A stretch of DNA of 64,000 nt from an uncultured Eubacteriales bacterium (GTDB lineage: Bacteria; Bacillota; Clostridia; Oscillospirales; Acutalibacteraceae), in contig CAKTVV010000004.1 of the NCBI GenBank assembly GCA_934630515.1, positions 121,640-185,639 of the forward strand, read 5' to 3'. The translations under genes and the position numbers were made by a program. Under the pieces are notes generated by a model. That model was not told the DNA's origin, did not search any database, and was given only the letters and a program-made list of their open reading frames with translations. This document shows, one piece after another, positions 17,943-25,957 of this stretch. The first letter of the stretch is position 1. The number at the start of each line of letters is the position of its first letter.

Positions 17943-18935
17943 TCAGAATAGGATATGTAAAATCTCCTCAAAATTATTGCAATATGCATTGCAAAGTCCT
18001 TTTGTGCCGCTTTTTTCGATGTTTCCGCCGGCGATGCCGATCGTCGGGAAGCCGGCCAGGCGGATCGAGCAAACGCCGGCTCCGCTGTCCTCGATCCCCA
18101 CCACGTGATTGCGCTCCTCAAAGCCGATCCCCAAACCGATGCGGCAAGTCTCGGCATAGAGCCACGGATGGGGCTTGGGAGACAGCTCTCCCAGCGTCCC
18201 CGGCTCGCCCTTGCGCAGCGGATAGCCGGCGGAAATGATGGCATCATAGAATTCCTTGGGGTCGCCCATCCCGAGGGTACGGAACGCCGACAGGATCTCC
18301 GGCCATGCCTTTTCATACAGCCCGGAGGTCACCAAGCCGATCTTCACCTGCTTCGCCTTCAGCGTATACAGAAACTCCTTCAGACCCGGCGCCGGTACAA
18401 ATGCGTCCCGACGGCCGCGTCCCTCCATAATCGCCCGCATCTCCCGGTTGGTATGCTCGAAATAATACTGCCGCGCAGTCTCCAGCGACTTATCCGGGCA
18501 ATATTTACGGATGCAGTAGCTGAGATGCTCCGACACGCTGTGTCCGGATACATACGGCAGATCCGCCTGCTCAAGCTCAAATCCGGGGTGTCCCATCAGC
18601 GAGGCAATCGTCATCTGAATGATCCAGATCCAAAACTCCTCGCTATGGACGCTGGTGCCGTCCAGATCCATCAGAACCGTCTTGACCGGCTTCTGATATT
18701 CCGCTGCGTGGAGCGGATAATAGGCGGGGTATCCCATTTCCGATTTGACATATGCCAGGGTGCTGCCGTTTTCAAATCCGATCATTTCCATCTTCCGGTC
18801 TCCGGTCGACACAATGTCGGTGACGCCGTTTTTGCCCGCAGAAAACATACCATCGGTGCTGTCCTCTAAAAAAAGGAAGCCGTCTTCTGCCCGGATTTCT
18901 CCCACGGCAGGGAGTGTGCCATTCGTTTTCATCAT
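17943..18935 (-). CDS. HAD-superfamily hydrolase, beta-phosphoglucomutase/sugar phosphatase-like
   Basis: 330 residues from ATG 18935. HAD motifs: DLDGT with nucleophile Asp90 and Asp92, VTSG (motif II), KPHP (motif III Lys) and GIEDSGAG (motif IV). The helical cap between motifs I and II is of subfamily I type, as in sugar-phosphate phosphatases and phosphoglucomutases. About 85 residues precede the first motif, an unusual extension that repeats phrases such as EDGFLFLEDSTDG. The start is uncertain: the frame is open upstream to 19079 and strong AAAGGAGG and AAAGGAG sites at about 19045 and 18975 have no ATG at normal distance. First gene of the glycan-processing operon. Confidence 0.82.
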   Translation of the reverse strand: MMKTNGTLPAVGEIRAEDGFLFLEDSTDGMFSAGKNGVTDIVSTGDRKMEMIGFENGSTLAYVKSEMGYPAYYPLHAAEYQKPVKTVLMDLDGTSVHSEEFWIWIIQMTIASLMGHPGFELEQADLPYVSGHSVSEHLSYCIRKYCPDKSLETARQYYFEHTNREMRAIMEGRGRRDAFVPAPGLKEFLYTLKAKQVKIGLVTSGLYEKAWPEILSAFRTLGMGDPKEFYDAIISAGYPLRKGEPGTLGELSPKPHPWLYAETCRIGLGIGFEERNHVVGIEDSGAGVCSIRLAGFPTIGIAGGNIEKSGTKGLCNAYCNNFEEILHILF

Positions 18936-19192
18936 AATTCTGTACGATTCTGCTGCGGTATTAGAATCGGTTTCGCTCCTTTTACAATATTGGTTTGCAG
19001 GATTCGAAAACAGCCGCTGTGTTTCCTCTTGAAATCCTATTTGGATAAAACCTCCTTTTAATGTAAGCGCTCCGTGCATTTTGGATATACGCCGTCAGTG
19101 TGCTTGAATATGCAAGTGATAAGAAACGGGCACCGCTTTTCCCGGTTTCGCCAATAATGCGCAAAAGAAGCCCCCTGACTTGTGTGTGTTTT

Positions 19193-19221
19193 ATTCTATC
19201 ACACCCGCTTTGTAAATGCAA
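19193..19221 (-). promoter_or_regulatory. Predicted promoter of the glycan-processing operon
   Basis: Minus strand: TTGCAT (19221-19216), a 17-base spacer and TAGAAT (19198-19193), followed by a leader of about 250 nt to the HAD phosphatase gene. Confidence 0.6.
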
Positions 19222-19476
19222 CATATATTTTCCTGCTTTTGCAAGTCGCCGTAAAGTTTGTGCAGTATATAGTATTTTCGTCAAAGTTTTATGCAATCTA
19301 TACAGCTGCGATTGATTTCATTCGATTTTCCGGAAATTTTTACTTGTCATTCTACCTTTTCAAAAAAATTGTATTGTCAATGCAGGGGCTCTTATCCCGC
19401 TTTTGTCCTCCAAAATGGAGAAAACCGTCCCAAAACCGACGACTTTGTTTCACCATGGTACCGCACCGCAGCAATA

Positions 19477-19510
19477 TTTGCTAATTCAATCCGGGAATTT
19501 TAGCCAAAAT
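19477..19510. promoter_or_regulatory. Candidate repressor operator (TTTGCTAA ... TTAGCCAAAAT)
   Basis: TTTGCTAA and TTTTAGCCAAAAT form an imperfect inverted pair. The same two words occur around the promoter of the paralogous repressor (8939-8946 and 8999-9009). Both regulators have similar recognition helices (SRPTVVRA and SRPTVVKA), so a shared operator is plausible. Confidence 0.45.
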
Positions 19511-19566
19511 GACAAGCAGATTTGCGTATGTGTTGACAAGCTCCGGCAGATACCTTACATATTTTA

Positions 19567-19595
19567 TTGACAAGTTGCGAAAAGCGGTTTATAAT
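19567..19595 (+). promoter_or_regulatory. Consensus sigma-A promoter of the second GntR/LacI-type regulator
   Basis: A perfect TTGACA (19567-19572), 17-base spacer and TATAAT (19590-19595), about 63 bases before the start codon. Confidence 0.85.
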
Positions 19596-19657
19596 GGAAT
19601 ACAAAGAAAAGACCCCCGGTATACATAAATAATCCATAATAATAGGACGTGTTGCAA

Positions 19658-20764
19658 ATGAAAGAAACTCCGTTATATATACAAATCGCCGACTATGTCC
19701 GTAACGAGATCGTTTCGGGCCATTACGGTGCCAATGACCAGCTGCCCACAGAGATGGAGCTGGCAGCGAAATTCAACACCAGCCGTCCGACGGTTGTCAA
19801 GGCGCTGGATAAGCTCTCGGGACAAGGCGTGATCTATAAAATACAGGGAAAGGGCAGCTTCGTTAACGCCAACTATCAAAACACCCTGATGCAAAATCCG
19901 AACATCATTTCCCTTGTTATGCCCTTTGCCGATCAAAAGAACCCCAGCCGTCTGGATGAGCTCAACATCATAAAGGGCATCGAGCAGCAATTGAGTCTCA
20001 ACAGCTATAATCTTATGATTCACTATTGCCGCAATACAGCCGCCGATTTTTTCGCCACCATGCACAAGGTCAAGGAGTCGGTCAGTGAGGGCATCATCGC
20101 ATATGTGGCGCAGAATTTGGATGACATCGATGAGATCTACGATATTTTTCTGGACAACCGCCCGATCGTGCTGCTGGATAAATCCATCACCGGTCTGCAG
20201 CTGCCCTGCGTCAAGGTGGACAATGTCGCCGGTGCCTCTATGGCGACCAAGCATCTGCTCGACTGCAATTATGATGTGGTTTGCTTCTGGTCCGACCTGG
20301 AGATTGCCAAGAACGAATCCATTCAGGAGCGGTATCTCGGCTTTCGCAAAGCCATCGCCCTCATCAAAAACGAGCGGGAATTCGATCATGTCTTCCTGAA
20401 CGACGACAACAATTCTCTGACCGAAGAGATGATCACGGATGCGCTGGCAGCCATGATCAAAAAATATCCGGGCAAGCGCATCGGTCTGGTATGCGTCAGC
20501 GATTATTTCGCCTATCGGGTGTATAAGGCCGTATGCAAGCTGGGGCTGTCCATCCCGGAGCAGGTCGGCATCGTCGGCTTTGACGGCTTGGATATGCCCC
20601 TGCCGAACCAAAAGCACCTGTCGACCATCAAGCACGATTTCTTTGGGATCGGCACAAATGCGGCGGATTTGATGCTGGAGATTCTCAATAAGCAAAACAC
20701 CGTCTCCAAAACGATCATCACCGATGTTACGCTGCTGCCCGGCGACACGACCGCCTCGGCCTGA
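19658..20764 (+). CDS. GntR-family repressor with LacI-type sugar-binding domain (paralogue)
   Basis: 368 residues from ATG 19658 (AGGA 10 bases upstream; the GTG at 19649 is too close to it). An N-terminal GntR winged helix with LPTEMELAAKFNTSRPTVVKA and a KIQGKGSF wing is followed by a LacI-like sugar-binding domain ending with VGIVGFDGLDMPLP and a C-terminal LLPGDTTAS phrase. It is divergent from, and likely controls, the glycan-processing operon (18935-10438). It is paralogous to the regulator at 9061-10170 along its length. The 3' end overlaps by 38 bases an antisense pseudogene fragment, marking the edge of a mobile-element scar. Confidence 0.92.
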   Translation: MKETPLYIQIADYVRNEIVSGHYGANDQLPTEMELAAKFNTSRPTVVKALDKLSGQGVIYKIQGKGSFVNANYQNTLMQNPNIISLVMPFADQKNPSRLDELNIIKGIEQQLSLNSYNLMIHYCRNTAADFFATMHKVKESVSEGIIAYVAQNLDDIDEIYDIFLDNRPIVLLDKSITGLQLPCVKVDNVAGASMATKHLLDCNYDVVCFWSDLEIAKNESIQERYLGFRKAIALIKNEREFDHVFLNDDNNSLTEEMITDALAAMIKKYPGKRIGLVCVSDYFAYRVYKAVCKLGLSIPEQVGIVGFDGLDMPLPNQKHLSTIKHDFFGIGTNAADLMLEILNKQNTVSKTIITDVTLLPGDTTASA

Positions 20765-21620
20765 CCGGGTATGCACGCATATATATGTCCGGCAGCAGTC
20801 CCTTGCCGAACAGCTCCTGCATTTCTCCGTAGATCACGTCCACCGGCGTTTCCTCCCGGGAGAGGTTCAGCCGCCGCTGGTTGCGGCGCCGCCATGCCTC
20901 ATAGTCCTGGATGTCGGCTTTTTCCGCCTCGCTGACGGCGATCTTGTTTTCCCGCAGATACTGCCGGATGCCGTCGTAGGTGGCGCCCTCGCCGTCGTCG
21001 ATGAGCGCTTCCGAATGATCGACGATCTGCCGGGCGATGTCCAGCGCCTGTCCGTGCAGCGTGTCATAGTTCAGCTGCTCCCCCTGCACGATGGTGTCGC
21101 CCAGCGTCTGCATGGCGTCCAGGATGCTGTCGCTCTTGAGGGTGCTGGAGTATTCCCGCAGGATCCTCCGGGTCAACTTGGCGACATCCTCCTCCCGCAC
21201 CGTCTTTTCGGTGGTGACCCGGGTCTCCCGCTGCGCCCGCTTCAGCCGCTTCCGCAGCTCGGCGTTTTGCCGCCGCAGCTCCCCGGCGGTTTCCTCCCGC
21301 TGCCGGCGGGTCTGTGTCTCCTGCTGCCGCTGCTTCTCGCTCTGCTCCTCCGCCAGACGTCTGGCATTCTCCGCCTTTTCGGCGGCGGCGTTCTCCCGCT
21401 CCTGCAAATCGGCGGGAAGATACGATTTTTGCCCGTCCGACGAATTATTTTCGGAATTTTGCATAGACTGGGTATTGACACCAGAGCCATTCTGTGGTAC
21501 GGTGTTAGTGGACATCGGTAATGCTCGCCCGAGGCTCTTTTGGGGCTGTATGGCTGACCGATGTCCATTTTCTTTTACTTCGATCAAATACTGGTACTGC
21601 TCTTTCCCTTTGTCTCGAAT
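20727..21620 (-). pseudogene. Fragment of a large mobile-element protein (coiled coil, polyvalent-protein-like)
   Basis: The frame is open on the minus strand from about 21785 to 20727 and coding-like from about 21600, with an internal ATG at 21515. It shows a Gln/Ser/Asn-rich linker, a charged Arg/Glu coiled coil of about 90 residues, and a globular part containing YDGIRQYLRENKI and VDVIYGEMQELFG. This resembles internal pieces of very large polyvalent proteins carried by conjugative elements and phages of Clostridia. It has no ribosome site and is truncated by the regulator gene on one side and by an insertion-sequence end on the other. The family label is from memory of similar proteins and is tentative. 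Confidence 0.5.
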
Positions 21621-21732
21621 GGATAATGTACAATTAATTGCGCAAATTGAAAAGAGCAAAAAAGAAGACATAGCTTGCAGGCTCTGGTAGAATGAAGTTA
21701 CCACACAAACATTCGAAAGGAGCAAGCAAACT

Positions 21733-22697
21733 ATGTCCGAGAAAATTGTACAGCTGAATGAGGAAATGATCAAGGGGCAAATCAAGGAATTGGTCCGCGG
21801 CAGCGTGGAGGAAACCCTGAACGAGCTGCTGGAAAAGGAGGCGGAGTCGCTGACGCAGGCGGCCCGCTATGAGCGCAGCGAGGCGGAGTTTGAGACTGCG
21901 CTGCGGCAGCTCGGCTACCGCATATATCTCGGATTCAATGTGAAGCATGCGACAATTCGTTCGCTCGGCTCAAAGCGCAAAACACGGCTTTACAGGCTCG
22001 GGGAAGAATACGACCGACCGGCAATTTTTAAAAGGCTCGATGAAAATCTGCAATATGACCGACTGAACACCAATCAGCGGTATGAAACCCGTTTTTATAA
22101 GTTCACCTGTACTTGGGTGGACAAGCACCCACCGCCGCCGGAATATAATTTGCGGAAAGCGTTATACAGCTTTAATGTTGACTGCGCATCGCTCATTGAA
22201 ATTTACGCAGTGCTGTTTGTGCTGATTTTGGATTTGACGGTCCAGACAATCAAGTCAGCCGTGGAGCTTCTCTTGCCCGAAACGCAGGTACCCGAATGCG
22301 TTATTGCGGCGTGTGTGAAACCGAAATCGCCTGAAATGCGTGAAGCCGTGCGGTTTGCCGAACGGTACACGCAGCAGCTGATGCTGCTCTCTCAGGAGAA
22401 ATTCGGGAGCGCAGACGAGGTGCGGGCTTATATTTCCGACCGCGAGCTGAAAATCGCCGAGGTTCAAGCCTATCGCGAATACTGGAAAAACAAACTGCGC
22501 AGCGCAAAAACGCCCGAACAAACCGCCGAATACACTAAAAAGCGCAACCGCTGCACCGAAATGCTGAAAATCTACGCTTTCAAAGGCAGGTCGCAGGAAC
22601 GCTCGTTACCGATGAGACGAAAATCAAACAGCTGCTAAAATCCGAACAGAACATTCAGCGCAGCAATGACCCGTACGAGTGGGCGACCCGTTGCTGA
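21733..22697 (+). pseudogene. Chimeric remnant: IS256-type transposase start fused to a relaxase fragment
   Basis: A strong ribosome site (AAAGGAGCAAGC) precedes ATG 21733. About the first 50 residues (EEMIKGQIKELVRGSVEETL, then ARYERSEA) are the N-terminus of an IS256-family transposase. At about 21886 the sequence switches abruptly to a piece resembling the C-terminal part of Firmicutes mobilisation relaxases (RLGEEYDRPAIFKRL, then a DRELKIAEVQAYREYWKNKL coiled coil). The open frame ends at 22638, but the coding trace continues in another frame to TGA 22697 (KIKQLLKSEQNIQRSNDPYEW), so there is also a frameshift. It is a recombination scar with no expected function. The sequence around 21620-21650 may be the insertion-sequence left end. 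Confidence 0.65.
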
Positions 22698-22741
22698 TAA
22701 CATTGATACCCCTAGAAAGGTTTCAAACAGCCGTGCAAAAC

Positions 22742-22789
22742 CTCACCGCGCGGCTGGAAAAATAAAATATCACGCTCCTCCCCGTACTT
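22742..22789 (+). repeat. Dispersed 48-bp repeat, copy 1
   Basis: Starts CTCACCGCGCGGCTGG and matches the copy at 39506-39553 at about 42 of 48 positions, same orientation. Both copies lie in mobile-element debris. They are probably remnants of the same integrated element type. Confidence 0.7.
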
Positions 22790-22811
22790 CGCAAGAGGTA
22801 CGGGGATTTTT
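22780..22811 (+). terminator. Rho-independent terminator
   Basis: CCCCGTAC / GTACGGGG stem with a 10-base loop, followed by ATTTTT. It lies downstream of the relaxase fragment and was probably inherited from the mobile element. Confidence 0.8.
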
Positions 22812-23110
22812 CGCTTTATTGGGCTCTGATCTCATTAAAACGTCCTTCTGAAAAACACCTTTTCCTCGATAAGCCAAACGGCAAGGTGCACCATACCGAA
22901 ACTGAACATCAGAACTATTGCATTTGTATCAAACTCAAACACATTATCGGTCAGTATTCTATCGGAAGAGCGTATAAGTAGGACTTTCCGTGAGCACTTG
23001 CGTCGGTTTGCGACCATTGATCATGCCCAGCACCAGCCGCAGATTCCCGTAATGAAATTTGAGTATATTCGGTAAGATCGTAATGTAATACGGGAATTGG
23101 AAGAAATATA

Positions 23111-23139
23111 TTGCAATTTTTCTCGAATTCTTTTATACT
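23111..23139 (+). promoter_or_regulatory. Predicted sigma-A promoter of the AraC regulator
   Basis: TTGCAA (23111-23116), a 17-base spacer and TATACT (23134-23139), 30 bases before the start codon. Confidence 0.7.
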
Positions 23140-23168
23140 GATCATACCGATCGAGGGAGGTATGCTGT

Positions 23169-24017
23169 ATGTGGAAATATATATTTCATGACAAGGATCT
23201 TGTGGTTTCCCACAGCTTGGATGAGATGCCGAACCAAAGTGAGTTTAAGCCCCACACCCATTCAAATGCAGAAGTACTCTATGTTATTTCCGGCAAAGGA
23301 ACATTTCACATTGAAGGAAAAAGCTATGATCTGAAACACGGCGATATTCTCATCACACGACCGTTAGAGGCCCATTATCTGGAGATCAAGCCCTCTGTTC
23401 CCTATGAGCGCATCGTCATCAGCTTTCAGCCGGATCTGTTCCGCTCCCTGGACCCGGACGGCTACCTGCTGCGCCCCTTCACCGAAAGAAAAGCCGGACA
23501 CCTGAACCAATACCACAGCACGGATATGGGCGACGATTCCTACAGCCGGTGGATCTATTCCATGGTACAGCATTGCGATAATGAGCGCCTGAATATTATC
23601 GCACAGCTGCTGCCGCTTCTGAACCGACTTCACAGCGCATTCGGCTCTGTTTCCAAGAAAAATCCGGAAAAAGGCTCCATCGAATACGAGATCATCCGCT
23701 ATATCAACAATCACATCGCAGAAAATCTTAATCTGCAGAGGATTTGCGAAAAATACTATATCAGCACGGCGCAGCTATGCCGCCGATTCAAAAAAGCCAC
23801 CGGCTCGACTGTAAACGACTATATTACCACCAAGCGGCTGCTCTTATCCCGCAAGCTTCTTTCCATCGGAGAAAAGCCGGTCGCCGTATACGAAAAATGC
23901 GGATTCAACAACTATTCCACCTTTTATCGGGCGTACATCAAATATTTTGGACACTCGCCGAAAAACGATAAGGACTTCGGCGGAGAAAAAGTCGATGCGC
24001 ACACGGTCATGCCATAA
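23169..24017 (+). CDS. AraC-family transcriptional regulator with cupin sensor domain
   Basis: 282 residues. The N-terminal AraC-binding cupin (about 15-120: FKPHTHSNAEVLYVISGKGTF, then GDILITRP) would bind a sugar. The C-terminal double helix-turn-helix (about 180-275) has LNLQRICEKYYISTAQLCRRF and the family signature CGFNNYSTFYRAYIKYFGHSP. GGGAGG lies 8 bases before ATG 23169. It converges on the 39184-to-24167 glycan operon, from which it is separated by a bidirectional terminator, and is its likely activator (inference from position). Confidence 0.93.
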   Translation: MWKYIFHDKDLVVSHSLDEMPNQSEFKPHTHSNAEVLYVISGKGTFHIEGKSYDLKHGDILITRPLEAHYLEIKPSVPYERIVISFQPDLFRSLDPDGYLLRPFTERKAGHLNQYHSTDMGDDSYSRWIYSMVQHCDNERLNIIAQLLPLLNRLHSAFGSVSKKNPEKGSIEYEIIRYINNHIAENLNLQRICEKYYISTAQLCRRFKKATGSTVNDYITTKRLLLSRKLLSIGEKPVAVYEKCGFNNYSTFYRAYIKYFGHSPKNDKDFGGEKVDAHTVMP

Positions 24018-24066
24018 CCAGGATCAGCCGCCGGAAATGGATCTGCCCAGTATAGGCGGACAGCAG

Positions 24067-24122
24067 AGCACAGCCTCCTATGGCAGCGTTTTTCGTTCTG
24101 CCGCAGGAGGCTGTGCTTTTTT
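24067..24122. terminator. Bidirectional terminator between convergent genes
   Basis: AGCACAGCCTCCT (24067-24079) pairs with AGGAGGCTGTGCT (24105-24117), with an extra GGCAG/CTGCC pairing inside, then a T-run to 24122. It serves the AraC gene (plus) and the glycan operon ending at 24167 (minus). Confidence 0.88.
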
Positions 24123-24166
24123 ATCCGTTTAGACCTATTCAATTGAGGGAAAACGGCTCTTTCGCT

Positions 24167-25870
24167 TCAGCGCAGCTCTATGCGAAGCTGTTCCACAGCG
24201 TCAAAGCGGTATTCCTCGGCAGCAAATCCGCCGGACAGATAATAGATCGGCTCCTTTTGATACGGACGGTCGGCGGTGACGGTAGCGGTATCTTCGATCA
24301 CCGGGAGGAGGAGCCGGACAGCGGTGCTGCCGGGACTGACCCGCACCGCAATCTGCACCGAGTCCTCCGTAAAGGTATACACCAGCTTGGCGGTGCGTCC
24401 CGCTGCGTCCCGCTGCCAGCTGTCCGGCTTCACAAAATGCGCCGTCACAAAGGCGATCACCGTATTGTCCATATGGTTCACCCGGATGGTGCTTTGCGGA
24501 TCCACCGCTGTGGTGTAGTGCTCACCGTTATCCTCGTATTCCAGCCGCATGAGCAGACTGCTGTGCCGGCGTTCTCCGTGGGGCTGCTGCATATTCAGTG
24601 GCTCTGTCAGGCGATAGGCGTAGGTGGAGCCCGCCAGCACGGGGCCATACTCCCGGTGATACAGCAGCGAAAGACTGCCGCCGGAGGCGTGCGCCGCCCC
24701 CTCGGTGTAGGTGGTCGTCCGATAGTCATAGCCTGTCACCGTCGCCAGCCACTTGCCGATGGAGATCCGATAGGTGTCTAATTCCTCGAAATACTGCACC
24801 CGGGTCCGGGTATCATCGCAGGGCAGCTGTCCGGCGGGCATGGTCTCGCTCAGCCCACGGCACAGTGCATCCGCCAGCCCGGCGGCGTGACAGATGGTAT
24901 GATGCACGCACGCCGCCTGTCCCAGACGCCCATAATGGGGGCCGCCCGCCAGCAGTCCGTCCACAGTGCAGCGCTCATATTGATCGACACACCGCCGAGC
25001 CGCCTCATAGAACACCGGATTATAGGGCGCCAGAGTCAGCAGCGCCTCCAGACAGCCATCCGAGGTGCGGCTGCCATAATAGGTCCATTTGTTATTCCGG
25101 CTGCCGAAGCTGTTATCCCAGCCCCCATCGGGCAGCAGGAACGCCAACATTTTCTCCGTATGCTCCGCCAGAGCGGAGAGCACTTTTTTCTGCTTCAGCT
25201 CCTGCGCCGCCGCCACCAGACAAGGCACAGATTCTTCCATATCGTAGCCGATGTCAATGGCTTTGCAGCCCTTGGGGGTGGTCTCGTCGTGGGGCTGCCC
25301 CTCGCCCGCCAGCAGTCCGTTGGCGGTAAACCGCTGCATACAGTAATCCAGCAGTGTATGCGCCAGAGCACGATAGTCGGGACGGTCGAAGTAGCTCCCG
25401 CAGGCTGCCAACGCCGCCGCACCGGCTGCATAATAATTGATGTTGGAGGCATAACCGATCCGCAGATTTTCGTATATCCACTGCGCATTTTGTGACAGCA
25501 AAGCTTCCAGCTCATGCCGGAGCTCCTCCGGCAGACACGCAGCGCAATAATGCAGCGTCTTATACAGCCCGATGGCAGAAAACACCGTGGTAGCCTTCCA
25601 GAAATTCTGCCCGTCGTTATAGACCGAGCCGTCCCCCTGCGTCAGCCGCCGCCGAAACTCCAGCAGCTGCCGGGCGCTGTCCAGATACTGCTTCTCGCCG
25701 GTTTCCGCATACAGATAGACCATTGGGAAGATCGCATTATCCGCCCGACCGTGCAGCACCGTACAGGCATCGCACAAAAAGCCGCCGTCATGAGGGGCGC
25801 CATAGCCCCGCAGCTGCCGTTTCAGTAGGCTGTCACACCAGATTTTCAGTAGCTCTCCGTATCGGTCCAT
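24167..25870 (-). CDS. Predicted cytosolic (alpha/alpha)6-barrel glycan-active enzyme, family not recognised
   Basis: 567 residues, no signal peptide. The N-terminal two thirds are helix pairs with Trp/Tyr/His-rich loops (DGQNFWKAT, INYYAAGAAAL, LPDGGWDNSFGSRNNKWTYYGSRTSDG, VHHTICHAAGLADAL), the look of (alpha/alpha)6-toroid enzymes such as heparinase II/III-type lyases, GH88/105 or GH127. The C-terminal third is a beta-sandwich (VDPQSTIRVNHMDNTVIAF onward), also common in such lyases. No family signature could be confirmed. It is the last gene of the operon led by the giant surface enzyme, which supports a role in trimming imported oligosaccharides (inference). Confidence 0.7.
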   Translation of the reverse strand: MDRYGELLKIWCDSLLKRQLRGYGAPHDGGFLCDACTVLHGRADNAIFPMVYLYAETGEKQYLDSARQLLEFRRRLTQGDGSVYNDGQNFWKATTVFSAIGLYKTLHYCAACLPEELRHELEALLSQNAQWIYENLRIGYASNINYYAAGAAALAACGSYFDRPDYRALAHTLLDYCMQRFTANGLLAGEGQPHDETTPKGCKAIDIGYDMEESVPCLVAAAQELKQKKVLSALAEHTEKMLAFLLPDGGWDNSFGSRNNKWTYYGSRTSDGCLEALLTLAPYNPVFYEAARRCVDQYERCTVDGLLAGGPHYGRLGQAACVHHTICHAAGLADALCRGLSETMPAGQLPCDDTRTRVQYFEELDTYRISIGKWLATVTGYDYRTTTYTEGAAHASGGSLSLLYHREYGPVLAGSTYAYRLTEPLNMQQPHGERRHSSLLMRLEYEDNGEHYTTAVDPQSTIRVNHMDNTVIAFVTAHFVKPDSWQRDAAGRTAKLVYTFTEDSVQIAVRVSPGSTAVRLLLPVIEDTATVTADRPYQKEPIYYLSGGFAAEEYRFDAVEQLRIELR

Positions 25871-25922
25871 CGGATCTGTTCCCCCTGTTGCAATGTTTTC
25901 CGTTTTCTTGATCCATTCCGGA

Positions 25923-25949
25923 GCGGGAACGGCATTTTGTCGTTCCCGC
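25923..25949 (-). other. Intercistronic hairpin
   Basis: GCGGGAACG / CGTTCCCGC stem with a 9-base loop between the dockerin gene and the last gene of the operon. The T-run lies on the plus side (about 25953-25958), so on the minus strand it is more likely an attenuator or mRNA-stability element than a terminator. Confidence 0.5.
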
Positions 25950-25957
25950 CCTGTTTT

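Larger units (their letters stand above)
18936..19657. other. Divergent intergenic regulatory region
   Basis: 722 bases between the glycan-processing operon (minus) and the second GntR/LacI-type regulator (plus). It contains a minus-strand promoter (19193-19221) with a leader of about 250 nt, a plus-strand consensus promoter (19567-19595), TTTGCTAA at 19477-19484, TTTTAGCCAAAAT at 19498-19510, and three TGACAAG words between 19510 and 19574. No convincing gene or known riboswitch was recognised in the leader. Confidence 0.65.
22698..23168. other. Intergenic region with mobile-element debris
   Basis: 471 bases. It holds the dispersed repeat, the terminator at 22780-22811, and a stretch from about 22845 to 23075 that stays open on the plus strand and ends EFYIR-like before TAA but has no start codon or ribosome site. 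That stretch may be a further gene remnant. The AraC-gene promoter is at its right end. Confidence 0.45.

Noticed and set aside
18936..19185. Riboswitch in the 250-nt leader of the HAD phosphatase operon
   Set aside because: Only short hairpins are visible; no conserved riboswitch core was recognised.
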